Origin: a virus
DNA length: 64,000 nucleotides
Virus record (IMG/VR): IMGVR_UViG_3300010885_064105
Coordinates: 1 to 64,000 of that record
Direction: 5' to 3' (one strand)
Shown: one piece after another, positions 1 to 8,600 of the stretch
Layout of the letters: every line of letters begins with the position of its first letter
Numbering within the stretch: position 1 is the first letter of the stretch
The notes under the pieces: generated by a model
Told to the model about the DNA's origin: nothing
The model's database searches: none
What the model saw: only the letters and a program-made list of their open reading frames with translations
Position numbers and translations under genes: made by a program

Positions 1-8
1 TGACCAAA

Positions 9-80
9 ATGCCTAATTATAAATTGGTGTATATTACTCTAGTAGTTACAACTATCTTTAATTGGAGCTTAAAATGGTAA
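9..80 (+). CDS. possible 23-residue membrane peptide
   Basis: A very short reading frame, ATG to TAA, encodes 23 residues with a hydrophobic core (residues about 6 to 18, rich in V, I, L and T) flanked by K/Y and W/K. Its stop overlaps the start of the next gene (ATGGTAA), a coupling seen throughout this window. A stop codon sits at positions 1-3, so the preceding gene probably ends just outside the window. I do not recognise the peptide. It could be a single-span membrane peptide of the lysis region, or chance. Confidence 0.3.
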   Translation: MPNYKLVYITLVVTTIFNWSLKW

Positions 81-400
81 AACCCGGCTATCGCACCAGT
101 GAGTTTTGGTTCACAATGGTTAGCTTTATTTTTAGTGGTTTGTATCTAATGGGAATTATTGGAGAAAATTCTCAAAAAGAAGATTTGATTCAAGAAACTA
201 GTAAAGGACTAGAAGCTACAATACTTATTATTGGACAATTAACAATACTATTTAAATATATCAAAGGAAGAACAGATCTGAAAAAAACTTGGTGGAGCAC
301 AGCAACTCCAGAAGAAAGAAAAGAAGCAAATAGAAAGAATAGCCAGCCTTTAAGAAAAAAGAGAAAGAAAAATGCAAACCCAAAACTTGTCAGTAAATGA
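74..400 (+). CDS. two-span membrane protein, holin-like candidate
   Basis: The protein has about 108 residues. I chose the ATG at 74 because GGAG lies eight bases upstream, rather than the in-frame TTG at 62. The N-terminus (GYRTSEFW) leads into a hydrophobic segment (about residues 9-31). A second follows (about 43-62), and the C-terminus is long and strongly basic (many K and R). This layout, a short tail, two membrane spans and a charged cytoplasmic end, fits small phage holin-like proteins, and the EFW entry to the first span is common among them. The holin role is an inference from topology and from neighbouring membrane proteins; no lysin is recognisable beside it. The gene overlaps the next one by 29 bases. 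Confidence 0.6.
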   Translation: MVKPGYRTSEFWFTMVSFIFSGLYLMGIIGENSQKEDLIQETSKGLEATILIIGQLTILFKYIKGRTDLKKTWWSTATPEERKEANRKNSQPLRKKRKKNANPKLVSK

Positions 401-797
401 TCTTGAAAATTTAGTAGTTAAAGCTAAAGAAATAATTAGAAATGCAAAAGCAGTAGCAATGCCCCAAGCATGGAATGTGCTACAGTTAGCTACAGCAGAA
501 GTTATTCAAAACATAGAAGATAATAATCCCTCCCTTAAAGGGGTTGATAAAAAAACACTTGCTATGACTATGATCTCTAAGTTTTACGATCAAGTATTTA
601 CGATAATAAATTTTCCATTTGTGCCACAAATTTTACAGCCTATTATACAAAGGTATGTTAAACAAATACTCATGCTATTGGTTAGTGCGACAATTGATGC
701 TTTAGTTACCACTTTCAGAAATAGTGGAGTTTTTGTTGATCCAAGTGTTAAGGTTGATCCTGTTGTTGATAATACTCCTCCCGTCTCAGACAAATAA
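372..797 (+). CDS. hypothetical protein with amphipathic helices
   Basis: I do not recognise this 141-residue protein. The first 60 residues look helical and charged. The segment from about 75 to 115 is rich in I, L, V and F with prolines (FPFVPQILQP) and could associate with or insert into a membrane. The C-terminal 25 residues are V/P/D-rich and probably disordered. It overlaps the preceding membrane gene and is followed by another membrane protein, so a role in a membrane-associated phage function is plausible but unproven. Confidence 0.6.
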   Translation: MQTQNLSVNDLENLVVKAKEIIRNAKAVAMPQAWNVLQLATAEVIQNIEDNNPSLKGVDKKTLAMTMISKFYDQVFTIINFPFVPQILQPIIQRYVKQILMLLVSATIDALVTTFRNSGVFVDPSVKVDPVVDNTPPVSDK

Positions 798-808
798 GGA
801 ATAATAAA

Positions 809-1201
809 ATGAATTTTACAGAGAGCTTTCAAGAATTTAGTAGTAAACTGAGCACAACGGATTTGGCTCTTTATGCCGGTGTTGGTCTTGTGTTGTGGGT
901 TTTATTTAAGGATAAACTTAGCCCAATACAAAAACTATTAGCTGGTCTCGTTGAAAAATTCAAAGGTGGTTCTGCTAATACCTCTTTACCAGTAGTAAAT
1001 GTTCCATCAGTTTCTCCAGTAGTCGTTCCCAAAAAGGGTGACTCTGAAGATACATTTTTCAAGTTGGTCGTTTCGTGGAAACAAACCAGAGACTTGGCAG
1101 TACAGAGCGGCTGTTCTGAAGCGGTAAAAGTTGCCGATCAAATGTTTCCGTTTTTAAGTCCTAATGTATGTGGTAAACAAAATGAGGATAAAGTACTATG
1201 A
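809..1201 (+). CDS. single-span membrane protein, unknown function
   Basis: This is a 130-residue protein with one clear membrane span (about residues 19-34) after a short amphipathic N-terminus. A V/P/S-rich linker (about 55-80) and a soluble C-terminal domain with two cysteines follow. The family is unrecognised. Its stop overlaps the next start by four bases (ATGA), so the two are probably translated together. The layout resembles a membrane-tethered phage accessory protein. Confidence 0.6.
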   Translation: MNFTESFQEFSSKLSTTDLALYAGVGLVLWVLFKDKLSPIQKLLAGLVEKFKGGSANTSLPVVNVPSVSPVVVPKKGDSEDTFFKLVVSWKQTRDLAVQSGCSEAVKVADQMFPFLSPNVCGKQNEDKVL

Positions 1202-1689
1202 GTCAAAAAAATATATTACTAGGACTAGCTGCTCTACTAATTGTCATCGGTTTACTTAAGCCAGAGTTTTCAAATATTCTTGGCCCAAACAAACCAGCAA
1301 CAGTAGATGTTTTGGAATTATCAGAACCAACAGACCCAGCTGTTAAAAAAGAAGCAGATGATGTTGTTACAGTTCTAAAAGAATCTGGAGCAAAGAGAGA
1401 TGCTAAAAGATTACGAGATTTGTATCTAGATCTAGCAAAGCTTGTTGAGCTTGATGGAGAAAATGAAGTAGTTAAAAGTACAGAAGAAATTCGTCAAGCT
1501 AATAGTTTGGCTGGTGTGATGCTTAGACTAGATATTAAGGGTAAGTATCCTGATCTAGCTAAAGAAACAAAAGAAGTAGTAGTTGCTTCTATCGGTGATG
1601 ATCAAATTCTTTTATCTAAAGAGCTAAGAGCTAAGGCCGTAGAAGGTTTTAATGCTTTAGCTTGGGCTTGTAATACGGGGTCAAAATAA
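1198..1689 (+). CDS. membrane-anchored helical protein, unknown function
   Basis: The 163-residue product begins with a hydrophobic anchor (about residues 6-21, LLGLAALLIVIGLL) that could be a signal anchor. A soluble, charged, mostly helical domain follows (about 45-155). The anchor suggests the bulk faces the periplasm or cell exterior if inserted in the usual orientation. It is translationally coupled on both sides: ATGA with the upstream gene and a shared base with the downstream protease start. I recognise no family. Its position right before a papain-type protease hints that the two act in the same compartment; that is inference only. Confidence 0.6.
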   Translation: MSQKNILLGLAALLIVIGLLKPEFSNILGPNKPATVDVLELSEPTDPAVKKEADDVVTVLKESGAKRDAKRLRDLYLDLAKLVELDGENEVVKSTEEIRQANSLAGVMLRLDIKGKYPDLAKETKEVVVASIGDDQILLSKELRAKAVEGFNALAWACNTGSK

Positions 1690-2615
1690 TGCCAAGACTC
1701 TCTCCTAAAGAACTATATGATATGTATCGTGGTGGTTATAGCGGCTGTCGATTTGAGCAGCACGTTTATGATCACCTAATGGAAACATCCAAGTATCCAC
1801 TATTTGGAGATGCTAGTAAAAAAATTAAAAATTCAGGCAAAGGTAAACTTTCAACACCATACAAGAGTGTGTTACGATTTGAGAAGAATCCTTATAATGA
1901 AAGACAAACTGTCGGAGATTGCGTGAGTCATGGAACAAGAAATGCTTGTGATATTACCCGAGCAGTAGAAATTGATATTGGTAATGAGAGAGAGGATTGG
2001 ATAACAAAAGGAGCAACAGAAGCTATTTATGGAGCAAGAGGTTTTTCTGGAGAAGGAATGAGTTGTGCCAGAGCTGCTGAGTTTGTTAGCAAGATTGGCG
2101 GAATTGTTCTTAGAAAGAATTATCCAGGAGTTGCCGACTTCAGCAAATATAATGGCAATCTAGGCGCTGGTTGGGGAGGTAGAGGACTTCCAGATAAAGT
2201 ATTAGATTTAGCCAACGATCATCAAATTAAAACTGCTTCATTAATAAGAACAGTAGAAGAAGCACGAGACGCTCTTGCTAATGGTTATGGTTTAGCAGTA
2301 TGCTCTAATTATGGATTTAGTAACACTAGAGATAAAAAGGGATTTGCTAGAACATCAGGTAGCTGGGGACATTGCATGGCTTGGATAGCATGTGATGACA
2401 CTGGTAGTGAGCCAGCGTTTTTAGTCCAAAATAGTTGGGGCAAATGGAATGACGGTGGACATCCAGAATGGGGTCCAATTCCAGACGGCTCATTTTTAAT
2501 TCATGCTGATGTTGCTGCTGGAATGCTAGCAATGAATGGGTCATATACATTTAGCGGTTTTGATGGTTTTCCTCTACAAAAATTACCAAGCTACGGATTT
2601 GAAGACTATCTCTAA
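1689..2615 (+). CDS. papain-type (C1) cysteine protease
   Basis: This 308-residue protein carries the catalytic layout of papain-family proteases: a glutamine five residues before Cys78 (QTVGDC), His228 in SWGHCMAW, and Asn248 in QNSWGKWNDGG, followed by the usual G-x-IPDGSF ending. Family members cleave peptide bonds through the Cys-His pair, with Asn orienting the His. There is no obvious signal peptide. The first 65 residues form an N-terminal part also found, diverged, in the gene at 3922. Possible roles are virion-protein maturation, attack on host proteins or help in lysis. The sequence does not decide, although the preceding membrane genes favour an envelope-related role. Peptidoglycan hydrolysis is less likely because the fold is C1 rather than CHAP or NlpC/P60. 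Confidence 0.85.
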   Translation: MPRLSPKELYDMYRGGYSGCRFEQHVYDHLMETSKYPLFGDASKKIKNSGKGKLSTPYKSVLRFEKNPYNERQTVGDCVSHGTRNACDITRAVEIDIGNEREDWITKGATEAIYGARGFSGEGMSCARAAEFVSKIGGIVLRKNYPGVADFSKYNGNLGAGWGGRGLPDKVLDLANDHQIKTASLIRTVEEARDALANGYGLAVCSNYGFSNTRDKKGFARTSGSWGHCMAWIACDDTGSEPAFLVQNSWGKWNDGGHPEWGPIPDGSFLIHADVAAGMLAMNGSYTFSGFDGFPLQKLPSYGFEDYL

Positions 2616-2698
2616 AATTCGCAATTAGCTATTTTAAAAGCTGCTCTCTATTAGGTGTATATATTTATATATCTAAATTCCTTCTATGGAATAATTTT

Positions 2699-2926
2699 AT
2701 GAATCTAAGAGAACGACTAGAATTAAGAGCAGTTATCAATATGATAATTGGTGTTATTGAAACCTTAGCTAGACTATTTACTAAGGCTAAAGAAAAATTT
2801 GGACCAAAACCTAAAGTAGATACTCCAGATTCTCCAGTTAAACCCAATAGACCACGACCGCTAAAAAGAATTGTGGACACTATTGATAATGTTATACCTT
2901 TTCCATGGAGAGATAAAAATGAATAA
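2699..2926 (+). CDS. small basic protein with amphipathic helix
   Basis: The product has 75 residues. The N-terminal half is a helix with alternating charge and hydrophobicity (about residues 1-35). The C-terminal half is proline- and lysine-rich (PKPKVDTPDSP, RPRPLKR). I do not recognise it. The 83-base gap before it (2616-2698) holds only AT-rich sequence with no convincing terminator. Its end overlaps the following secreted-protein gene by eight bases. Confidence 0.5.
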   Translation: MNLRERLELRAVINMIIGVIETLARLFTKAKEKFGPKPKVDTPDSPVKPNRPRPLKRIVDTIDNVIPFPWRDKNE

Positions 2927-3269
2927 ATTATTTGTTGGTTTATTTTGTGTTGGCCTGCTGTTTACTCAGTCTCACTACTATGGCTCAACAACGGCTCCTG
3001 TAACTCTTGCTGGTGGCATTATTAAAGCAAAGCATGTACAGCAAGCTACCCAAAAGTATAAAAGAAAAGACTGTCCCGTTTGCAAGGGTAAAGGCTGGTA
3101 TATGAGTGGTGATGGTATATTAAAAATTGATTGCACATATTGTGAAGCAGACAAAGGGTCTGTGTCGGTAGGGCCGATTAAATCAATCACTCCAGTAATC
3201 CCCAAAATCCAAACTGCTCCAATAAATTGTCCAGATGGCCAATGTCCAATCAAAACATCAAGGAGATAA
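2919..3269 (+). CDS. secreted protein with DnaJ-like zinc motif
   Basis: I chose the ATG at 2919 because it begins with a signal-peptide-like stretch: MNK, then a hydrophobic core at about residues 5-16. A further 16 codons are open upstream but would spoil that signal. The mature part contains CPVCKGKGW (about residues 47-55) and, 14 residues on, CTYC, which together resemble half of a DnaJ-type zinc-binding repeat. A second cysteine pair occurs near the end (CPDGQC). A secreted small zinc-binding protein is unusual in a phage. Function unknown; the surrounding genes are small membrane proteins. Confidence 0.65.
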   Translation: MNKLFVGLFCVGLLFTQSHYYGSTTAPVTLAGGIIKAKHVQQATQKYKRKDCPVCKGKGWYMSGDGILKIDCTYCEADKGSVSVGPIKSITPVIPKIQTAPINCPDGQCPIKTSRR

Positions 3270-3274
3270 ATACT

Positions 3275-3673
3275 ATGGCCGATAATGAAAAACTCAAAGC
3301 TATAGCTATTAAAATTTTAGAAAAATCTACTATATCTAAAGATAATATGTATGGATTTGCTATCGTGACTATTTTAATGATAATTAGTATTATATTAACT
3401 TGTGTGAGAATATTACAAGAATGCAATAAAAATAAATTAACATCTCAGTCTACAGCAGAAGATAAATATTCAATGTATGGCGAACAACTTCATACTTTTA
3501 GTGAGCGCAAAGGTTGGTTTACTAAGATGAGAATTAAAAAAATTCTTCGTAGAGAAATGAAAAAAGAAGATTATAATAAGTATTCATTAAGTATTTTGAA
3601 TGCTTTATTAGAAACAGGAGAAACTCTCACGGATGATGACGTTAAAACTTTAGTGGAGGCGGCAAATGTTTAA
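3275..3673 (+). CDS. single-span membrane protein, unknown function
   Basis: The start at 3275 is supported by AGGAG at 3261-3265. The protein has 132 residues: a short charged N-terminus, one membrane span (about residues 25-47, rich in I, L, T and V) and a basic cytoplasmic-type domain with a run of K and R (about 80-105). I recognise no family. The gene overlaps the next membrane gene by eight bases, continuing the chain of small membrane proteins in this part. Confidence 0.6.
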   Translation: MADNEKLKAIAIKILEKSTISKDNMYGFAIVTILMIISIILTCVRILQECNKNKLTSQSTAEDKYSMYGEQLHTFSERKGWFTKMRIKKILRREMKKEDYNKYSLSILNALLETGETLTDDDVKTLVEAANV

Positions 3674-3914
3674 TTTATTAGTGTGGTGTGTTTATGGTTT
3701 GTTAGTTGGCTCAATAGCTAAAAGTTTGATTCCGGGTGAAGAAAATTTTGGATTTTGGAAAACGATAATTTTAGGAGTAGCTGGCTCATACTGTGGAGGA
3801 GCATTATCTTATATGCTTGGTTTTAATACTGTATTAGAGCCTAGTGGAATTTTCTTAGGAATTACTGGATCTTCATTAACTATTATTTTATACAATAAAC
3901 TTACCGAAAAATAA
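3666..3914 (+). CDS. small membrane protein, GlsB/YeaQ-like
   Basis: This is an 82-residue, highly hydrophobic protein with three likely membrane segments and glycines spaced as in GlsB/YeaQ/YmgE-type proteins: GLLVGSIAKSLIPG near the N-terminus, then GVAGSYCGGALSYMLG, then a final GITGSS segment. Those proteins are found in bacterial inner membranes and their biochemical role is poorly defined. A GGAGG-like ribosome site lies just upstream. In a phage it may act in membrane modification or lysis; that is inference. The resemblance is by pattern, not by search. Confidence 0.55.
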   Translation: MFNLLVWCVYGLLVGSIAKSLIPGEENFGFWKTIILGVAGSYCGGALSYMLGFNTVLEPSGIFLGITGSSLTIILYNKLTEK

Positions 3915-3921
3915 ATAAAAT

Positions 3922-5697
3922 ATGTTGTCTCCACAGGAATTATACTATTCATATAGTAATAATATATGTTTTGATAGTTATATAATAAATGGAACTTCGG
4001 GAATACCAACTAAAACAGCATATGGTACTCCCTATGATTTGCCCAGACTTATCCGTTTTTTGAGACATTTAAAATATCCATGTCTAGAAGGCGCCCCTTT
4101 TGTAGATATTGAACCTTCTGTTAATGCTAGTGGAATCAAAAATACAGGGTCAGGGAAATTAGGATTACCATTCAAATTTTTAAACAGAATGGATGCTGAA
4201 GCTTTTACAGAAATCCAAACTACGGTTGATGGAGGAACAGCTCATGCCATAAGGAACGCTTGCGATATATCGAGAGCTTGCCAAATAGAAAGCACTAAAA
4301 GCTATGGTAGCTGGGAGAGTCGTATGGCTACAGAGTATTTACAACACTTTTGTGGTTCTTCGTTACCAGATTGTTTACTCATGCTTGGTCCAGATTTGGT
4401 TTCGGAAAGTACTGCTCAAAACTTACAGATTCCGGGTTGTTCATATACTGCAACCGACGGGAATACTATCAGTTTTAATTGTATAGATAATCCTCAGTAT
4501 GGAGCTGCTGGAGCATTTTTTTCATGCATAAAAAAACCAGATGAAACCTCAGCAAAATGCAGAAGTTGTGTAGAATGCGATCCATTACTACCTACTTCTC
4601 CTTGTTGTTCAGCTACTACTTGTGTAGATAAATTAGAAATATGTTGTGGTGCCCCTAGAACAAGTAGATTTGATTTTAAATATTTAGTACCAACTGATGA
4701 TTTATATTTTGCCGGAAACATTACTAGTGGATTTAGAGACGAAATATTGAAACATATTGGAATTATTAAAAGAAAAAATTATGGAGCATATGGTAGTTTT
4801 GTTGATTATTCAGGATCAACCTTCTATGGCTGTAGAGATGAGATATTTTTAAATTACTTTAAAGGCATAAATAATTATGATTATGATCAGGATATTCCTA
4901 AATCTCCGTCTGGAGGAATAGATAGATGTCAAACGATTTCTTTAATTGGAGGAGATGGAGATAATAGAGTTAGTAGAGTCAAAGATTTATTATATAATGG
5001 ATATGGTGTTTTACTTATGACAAATGTTGGTTTTCCTAATACTAGGGATTCTACTGGTTTGTCATATCCTGATAGAATATGGTATCATTCATTAGCGATT
5101 ATTGGATATGATGATACAAAAATTGAATTTCCAGAATGTGTTTATTTAGTCGCTAATAGCTGGGGAAATTGGAATAGCGGAGGATCACCAAATTGGGGCC
5201 CTATTCCTCAAGGATCTTTTTTAATTACTGAGAATCATCTAAAAAGCATAACAGTATTTAATCATAGTCCAAGTTTTATTAAGTGTAAAACTAAAAAATG
5301 TATTGATGCAATATATAAGGGTTTGGGCTTGCTTCCTTATAGCGGCTTAAGCTTAGATTCAGGAAAAATATTAGCAGGAGCAGATATTGCTAGTTTAATG
5401 GCTGCAGCTGGTGCAATATCATCAAATTTTCCTAATGTTTTATTAAGTAGTACCTTTGTGGATAATAGCTCCCCTTGCAATGATCCTGCTATTAGTGAAC
5501 AATATAAAGGATGTACAGATGAGGGTAGTTGTGTTCCATTTGAGTGTGGCAAATACCAGAGAGCATTCGGTCTATTATTTGGACTATCTACAGTTAGTGG
5601 TTTTCCCAGACAATACTTAGACTACAAACCATTTTATCCGATTAATACATATAAAAAGTTTAATATGGGCGCTAGGTATTTTAATACAGGAACCTAA
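3922..5697 (+). CDS. inactive papain-type protease paralogue with cysteine-rich insert
   Basis: The protein has 591 residues and is a diverged, enlarged copy of the protease at 1689. Both share SPxELY at the start, the K-N-x-G-x-GKL segment, the RNACDI helix, the H-x-A-x-I-G/A-x-DD histidine site and NSWGxWNxGG. Aligned from the RNACD block, the catalytic cysteine position is glycine here (GGA codon at 4231, residue 104, in VDGGTAHA). The His (YHSLAIIGYDD) and Asn are kept. Residues about 150-265 are an insert rich in cysteine pairs, which may bind metal or form disulphides. A C-terminal extension of about 130 residues is absent from the shorter copy. It is probably a binding or structural protein rather than an enzyme, perhaps in the virion. 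The next gene starts two bases later. Confidence 0.75.
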   Translation: MLSPQELYYSYSNNICFDSYIINGTSGIPTKTAYGTPYDLPRLIRFLRHLKYPCLEGAPFVDIEPSVNASGIKNTGSGKLGLPFKFLNRMDAEAFTEIQTTVDGGTAHAIRNACDISRACQIESTKSYGSWESRMATEYLQHFCGSSLPDCLLMLGPDLVSESTAQNLQIPGCSYTATDGNTISFNCIDNPQYGAAGAFFSCIKKPDETSAKCRSCVECDPLLPTSPCCSATTCVDKLEICCGAPRTSRFDFKYLVPTDDLYFAGNITSGFRDEILKHIGIIKRKNYGAYGSFVDYSGSTFYGCRDEIFLNYFKGINNYDYDQDIPKSPSGGIDRCQTISLIGGDGDNRVSRVKDLLYNGYGVLLMTNVGFPNTRDSTGLSYPDRIWYHSLAIIGYDDTKIEFPECVYLVANSWGNWNSGGSPNWGPIPQGSFLITENHLKSITVFNHSPSFIKCKTKKCIDAIYKGLGLLPYSGLSLDSGKILAGADIASLMAAAGAISSNFPNVLLSSTFVDNSSPCNDPAISEQYKGCTDEGSCVPFECGKYQRAFGLLFGLSTVSGFPRQYLDYKPFYPINTYKKFNMGARYFNTGT

Positions 5698-5699
5698 TT

Positions 5700-8600
5700 A
5701 TGTCTAATGACTGGTGTGATCCTGCCTCTTGGTTTTATGATTCTGGAAACCTTAAGCCCGCTAATAGTATTCCGCAAAATACCAATGATATATATGTTGA
5801 CAATAATCTATCACTAGATCTTGCAACAATAAATTGCATTGATAAAATATCTTATTTAAAATGTGAAAATCTATCGTTATCTACTTCATCAGGAACTGGA
5901 AATTTTATTGTCGGATTTTTAAATGCAAAAAATGTATCCTTAAATAAATGTAACATAACAAATTATATAGATGAAAAAAATCCCTTTAGTTTGTATACTA
6001 TTGATAGTTTAAGTCTTACAGATTCTAAAGTACATAGCATAGCTTTTGATATAGCAGAAAAAATTTCAGGAGTATCTAGCCTTGTAAAAGATTGCTTATT
6101 CTTATCAGATGGTCTTAATTTATATTTTGAAGATAGTATTTTAGAAGGATTGCCTTCTCTAGACTTTCCTTATAGTGATGATTTAAGGAGCAAACTAAAA
6201 TTATCTGCTGGCACATTAATAAAATCTCAAATTCAAGATTTTATCATAGAAAGTGATAGCGAATTGGATATTTATCTATACAGTAATATTCAAAAATGTC
6301 AAATAAAAAGTGATGTTAAATTTAGAAATAGATCATATCATTTAAATCCTTCAATAATAAATGGAAATTGTGAGTTTTGGGATAGTTGTAAAAATTATGG
6401 AACAATCAACGGGAATGTTATTTTTCATGGTGGAGCAGCAATAAATTATGGAACAGTAAAAAAAGCAATTTTTGATAATGGAGGAGATAATTATGGAACT
6501 ATTGAGGAGGCTGAATTTTATGGAAATGGTACTAACTATGGAAATGTAGGCAAAGCTACATTTTATAATGATAGTATTAATTTAGGAAATGTTGGCTATG
6601 CAATATTTAAAGGCTCAGGATGTTACAATGAAGGCAAAGTTTATGAACAAGCTATATTTTTTACTTCCGGAAGCTACAATAATGGAGTAGCATATAATGC
6701 TATTTTTAATTCTGGAACATTCAATGATAAAGGTGGTATAGTATTAGGATCATCATGTTCTTTGGATGGTGCTGAAAATAAAGGAACTATTAATGTTGAG
6801 AATACAATAACCCTAAATAATTCTTATGTTTATGTTGACAGCAGTTCTATTATTTCTAATAGTGGAAATGTTGTTCTTAAAGGTTCTTCAGGAAGCTCAT
6901 ACATTTATGCTTATAAGTCTATATTATTAGATAAAAGTTATATTAGAGGAGAATTATCTTCCCCTGGTTTAGTTACAGTTAAAAATAATAGCCATATAGC
7001 AGCAGTAGTCTGGGATGTTGTTTTTTATGATTCAAGTTTTGCTGATGGTAGTACGATAATAAATATTGGTAATTTTTATAATGATTCTTATTTAATAAGT
7101 AGTAGCTGTAGATCTGGTATTTTTAATGATAATTCTGCAAATTATAGCACAGTAAGACATGGTGTCTTTAACAATAATTCAAAGAATTCCGGAGTAGGGA
7201 TGGTCTTTGATGCATTGTTTTATAATAATTCAAATAACCAAGCATCATGTACTACTGGGTTATTCTATAATAATTCACTCAATGGCCATTTTGGAAATGG
7301 CAACTATTTAACATTTTATGACAATTCAATTAATGCTGGAATCTCTTCAACAAGAATACTTTTTAGTGGAAATTCTTCAAATACAGGAGAAATAAATAAT
7401 GGTGCTATGTTTACAGAAAATAGTATTAATAATGGAAGAGTTAATATTGCACATTTATTAGATAATGCTAAAAATAATGGATATATAGGATCAGGTTATT
7501 TAAATAATAAAACTATTAATAATGGAAGAATTTTTTCAGCTTTTTTACGCAATGAATCAGTTAATGACAAAGGATTTGTGTCGAAAGGTTTTTTTGATGA
7601 TTCATCTAAAAACAACGGGTTTGTTGAAAGTGGGCGCTTTTATGGGTATTCATCGAATGATACAAAAGGCTTTGTTCAGTATGGATTATTTTATAATGAA
7701 AGCATTAATAAAGGAAAAATTATAGATGGAAATTTCTATGACTTATCTACGAACAACTCACTATTTAGTCCATATCATATAACTTTTTATGATCATAGTT
7801 CAAATATAGGTAATATAAATATTAATAACAATTTAAAATTTGATGATAAAACATTTACAGTAGCAATATATAGTGGACAATATCCTGTTTTTGTTGGATC
7901 TAATGAGCAATTCTTATCAGACTTTTTTTGTAATACAGATCATTTTTCTCCATATTGTATTTTCAATTATAAAATAGAATTCAAAGACTATTCTATAAAT
8001 AGAGGCAACTTAAGAGGCTATCGTGATTATATTTTTAATGATAATTCTAAAAACTTTGGACAGTTATTTTCATATAATATAATCCCAAATCATGCTACAA
8101 TTGCTTACTTTTCGGAAAATAGTATTAATTGTGCTAATATACCAAAAGGTAAAATTATTTTTTCAAACGGCGCAATTAATTCTGGAAATATATCATTTGG
8201 TGAATTTTTAAATAGTTCTATAAATTATGGTAATATTAATAGTTATAGTTTGCCTGATACTAATATTTATTCAAATTTTACGCCATGTTATACTATACCA
8301 AATACTAATACTTTATATTTTTACAATGCTTCTATTAATTATGGCCAAATATTATTAAGTAATGGAATGACCCTAAATGGAGAAGATCATAAAATTAAAG
8401 CAGTATTTGATTATGCTATTAATGTTGGAAATATAGCAGGAAGCGCGATATTTAATCATTGTATAAATTCTGGATTTGTGATGAAAAATAGTCAATTTAA
8501 TGATTCCATAAATTATGGAACAATTGGAGGCAACGGATATTTTGTTTCTGGAATTAACTATGGAACTATAAGAGGTTCTGGTAGTTTTCTATCAAATAGT

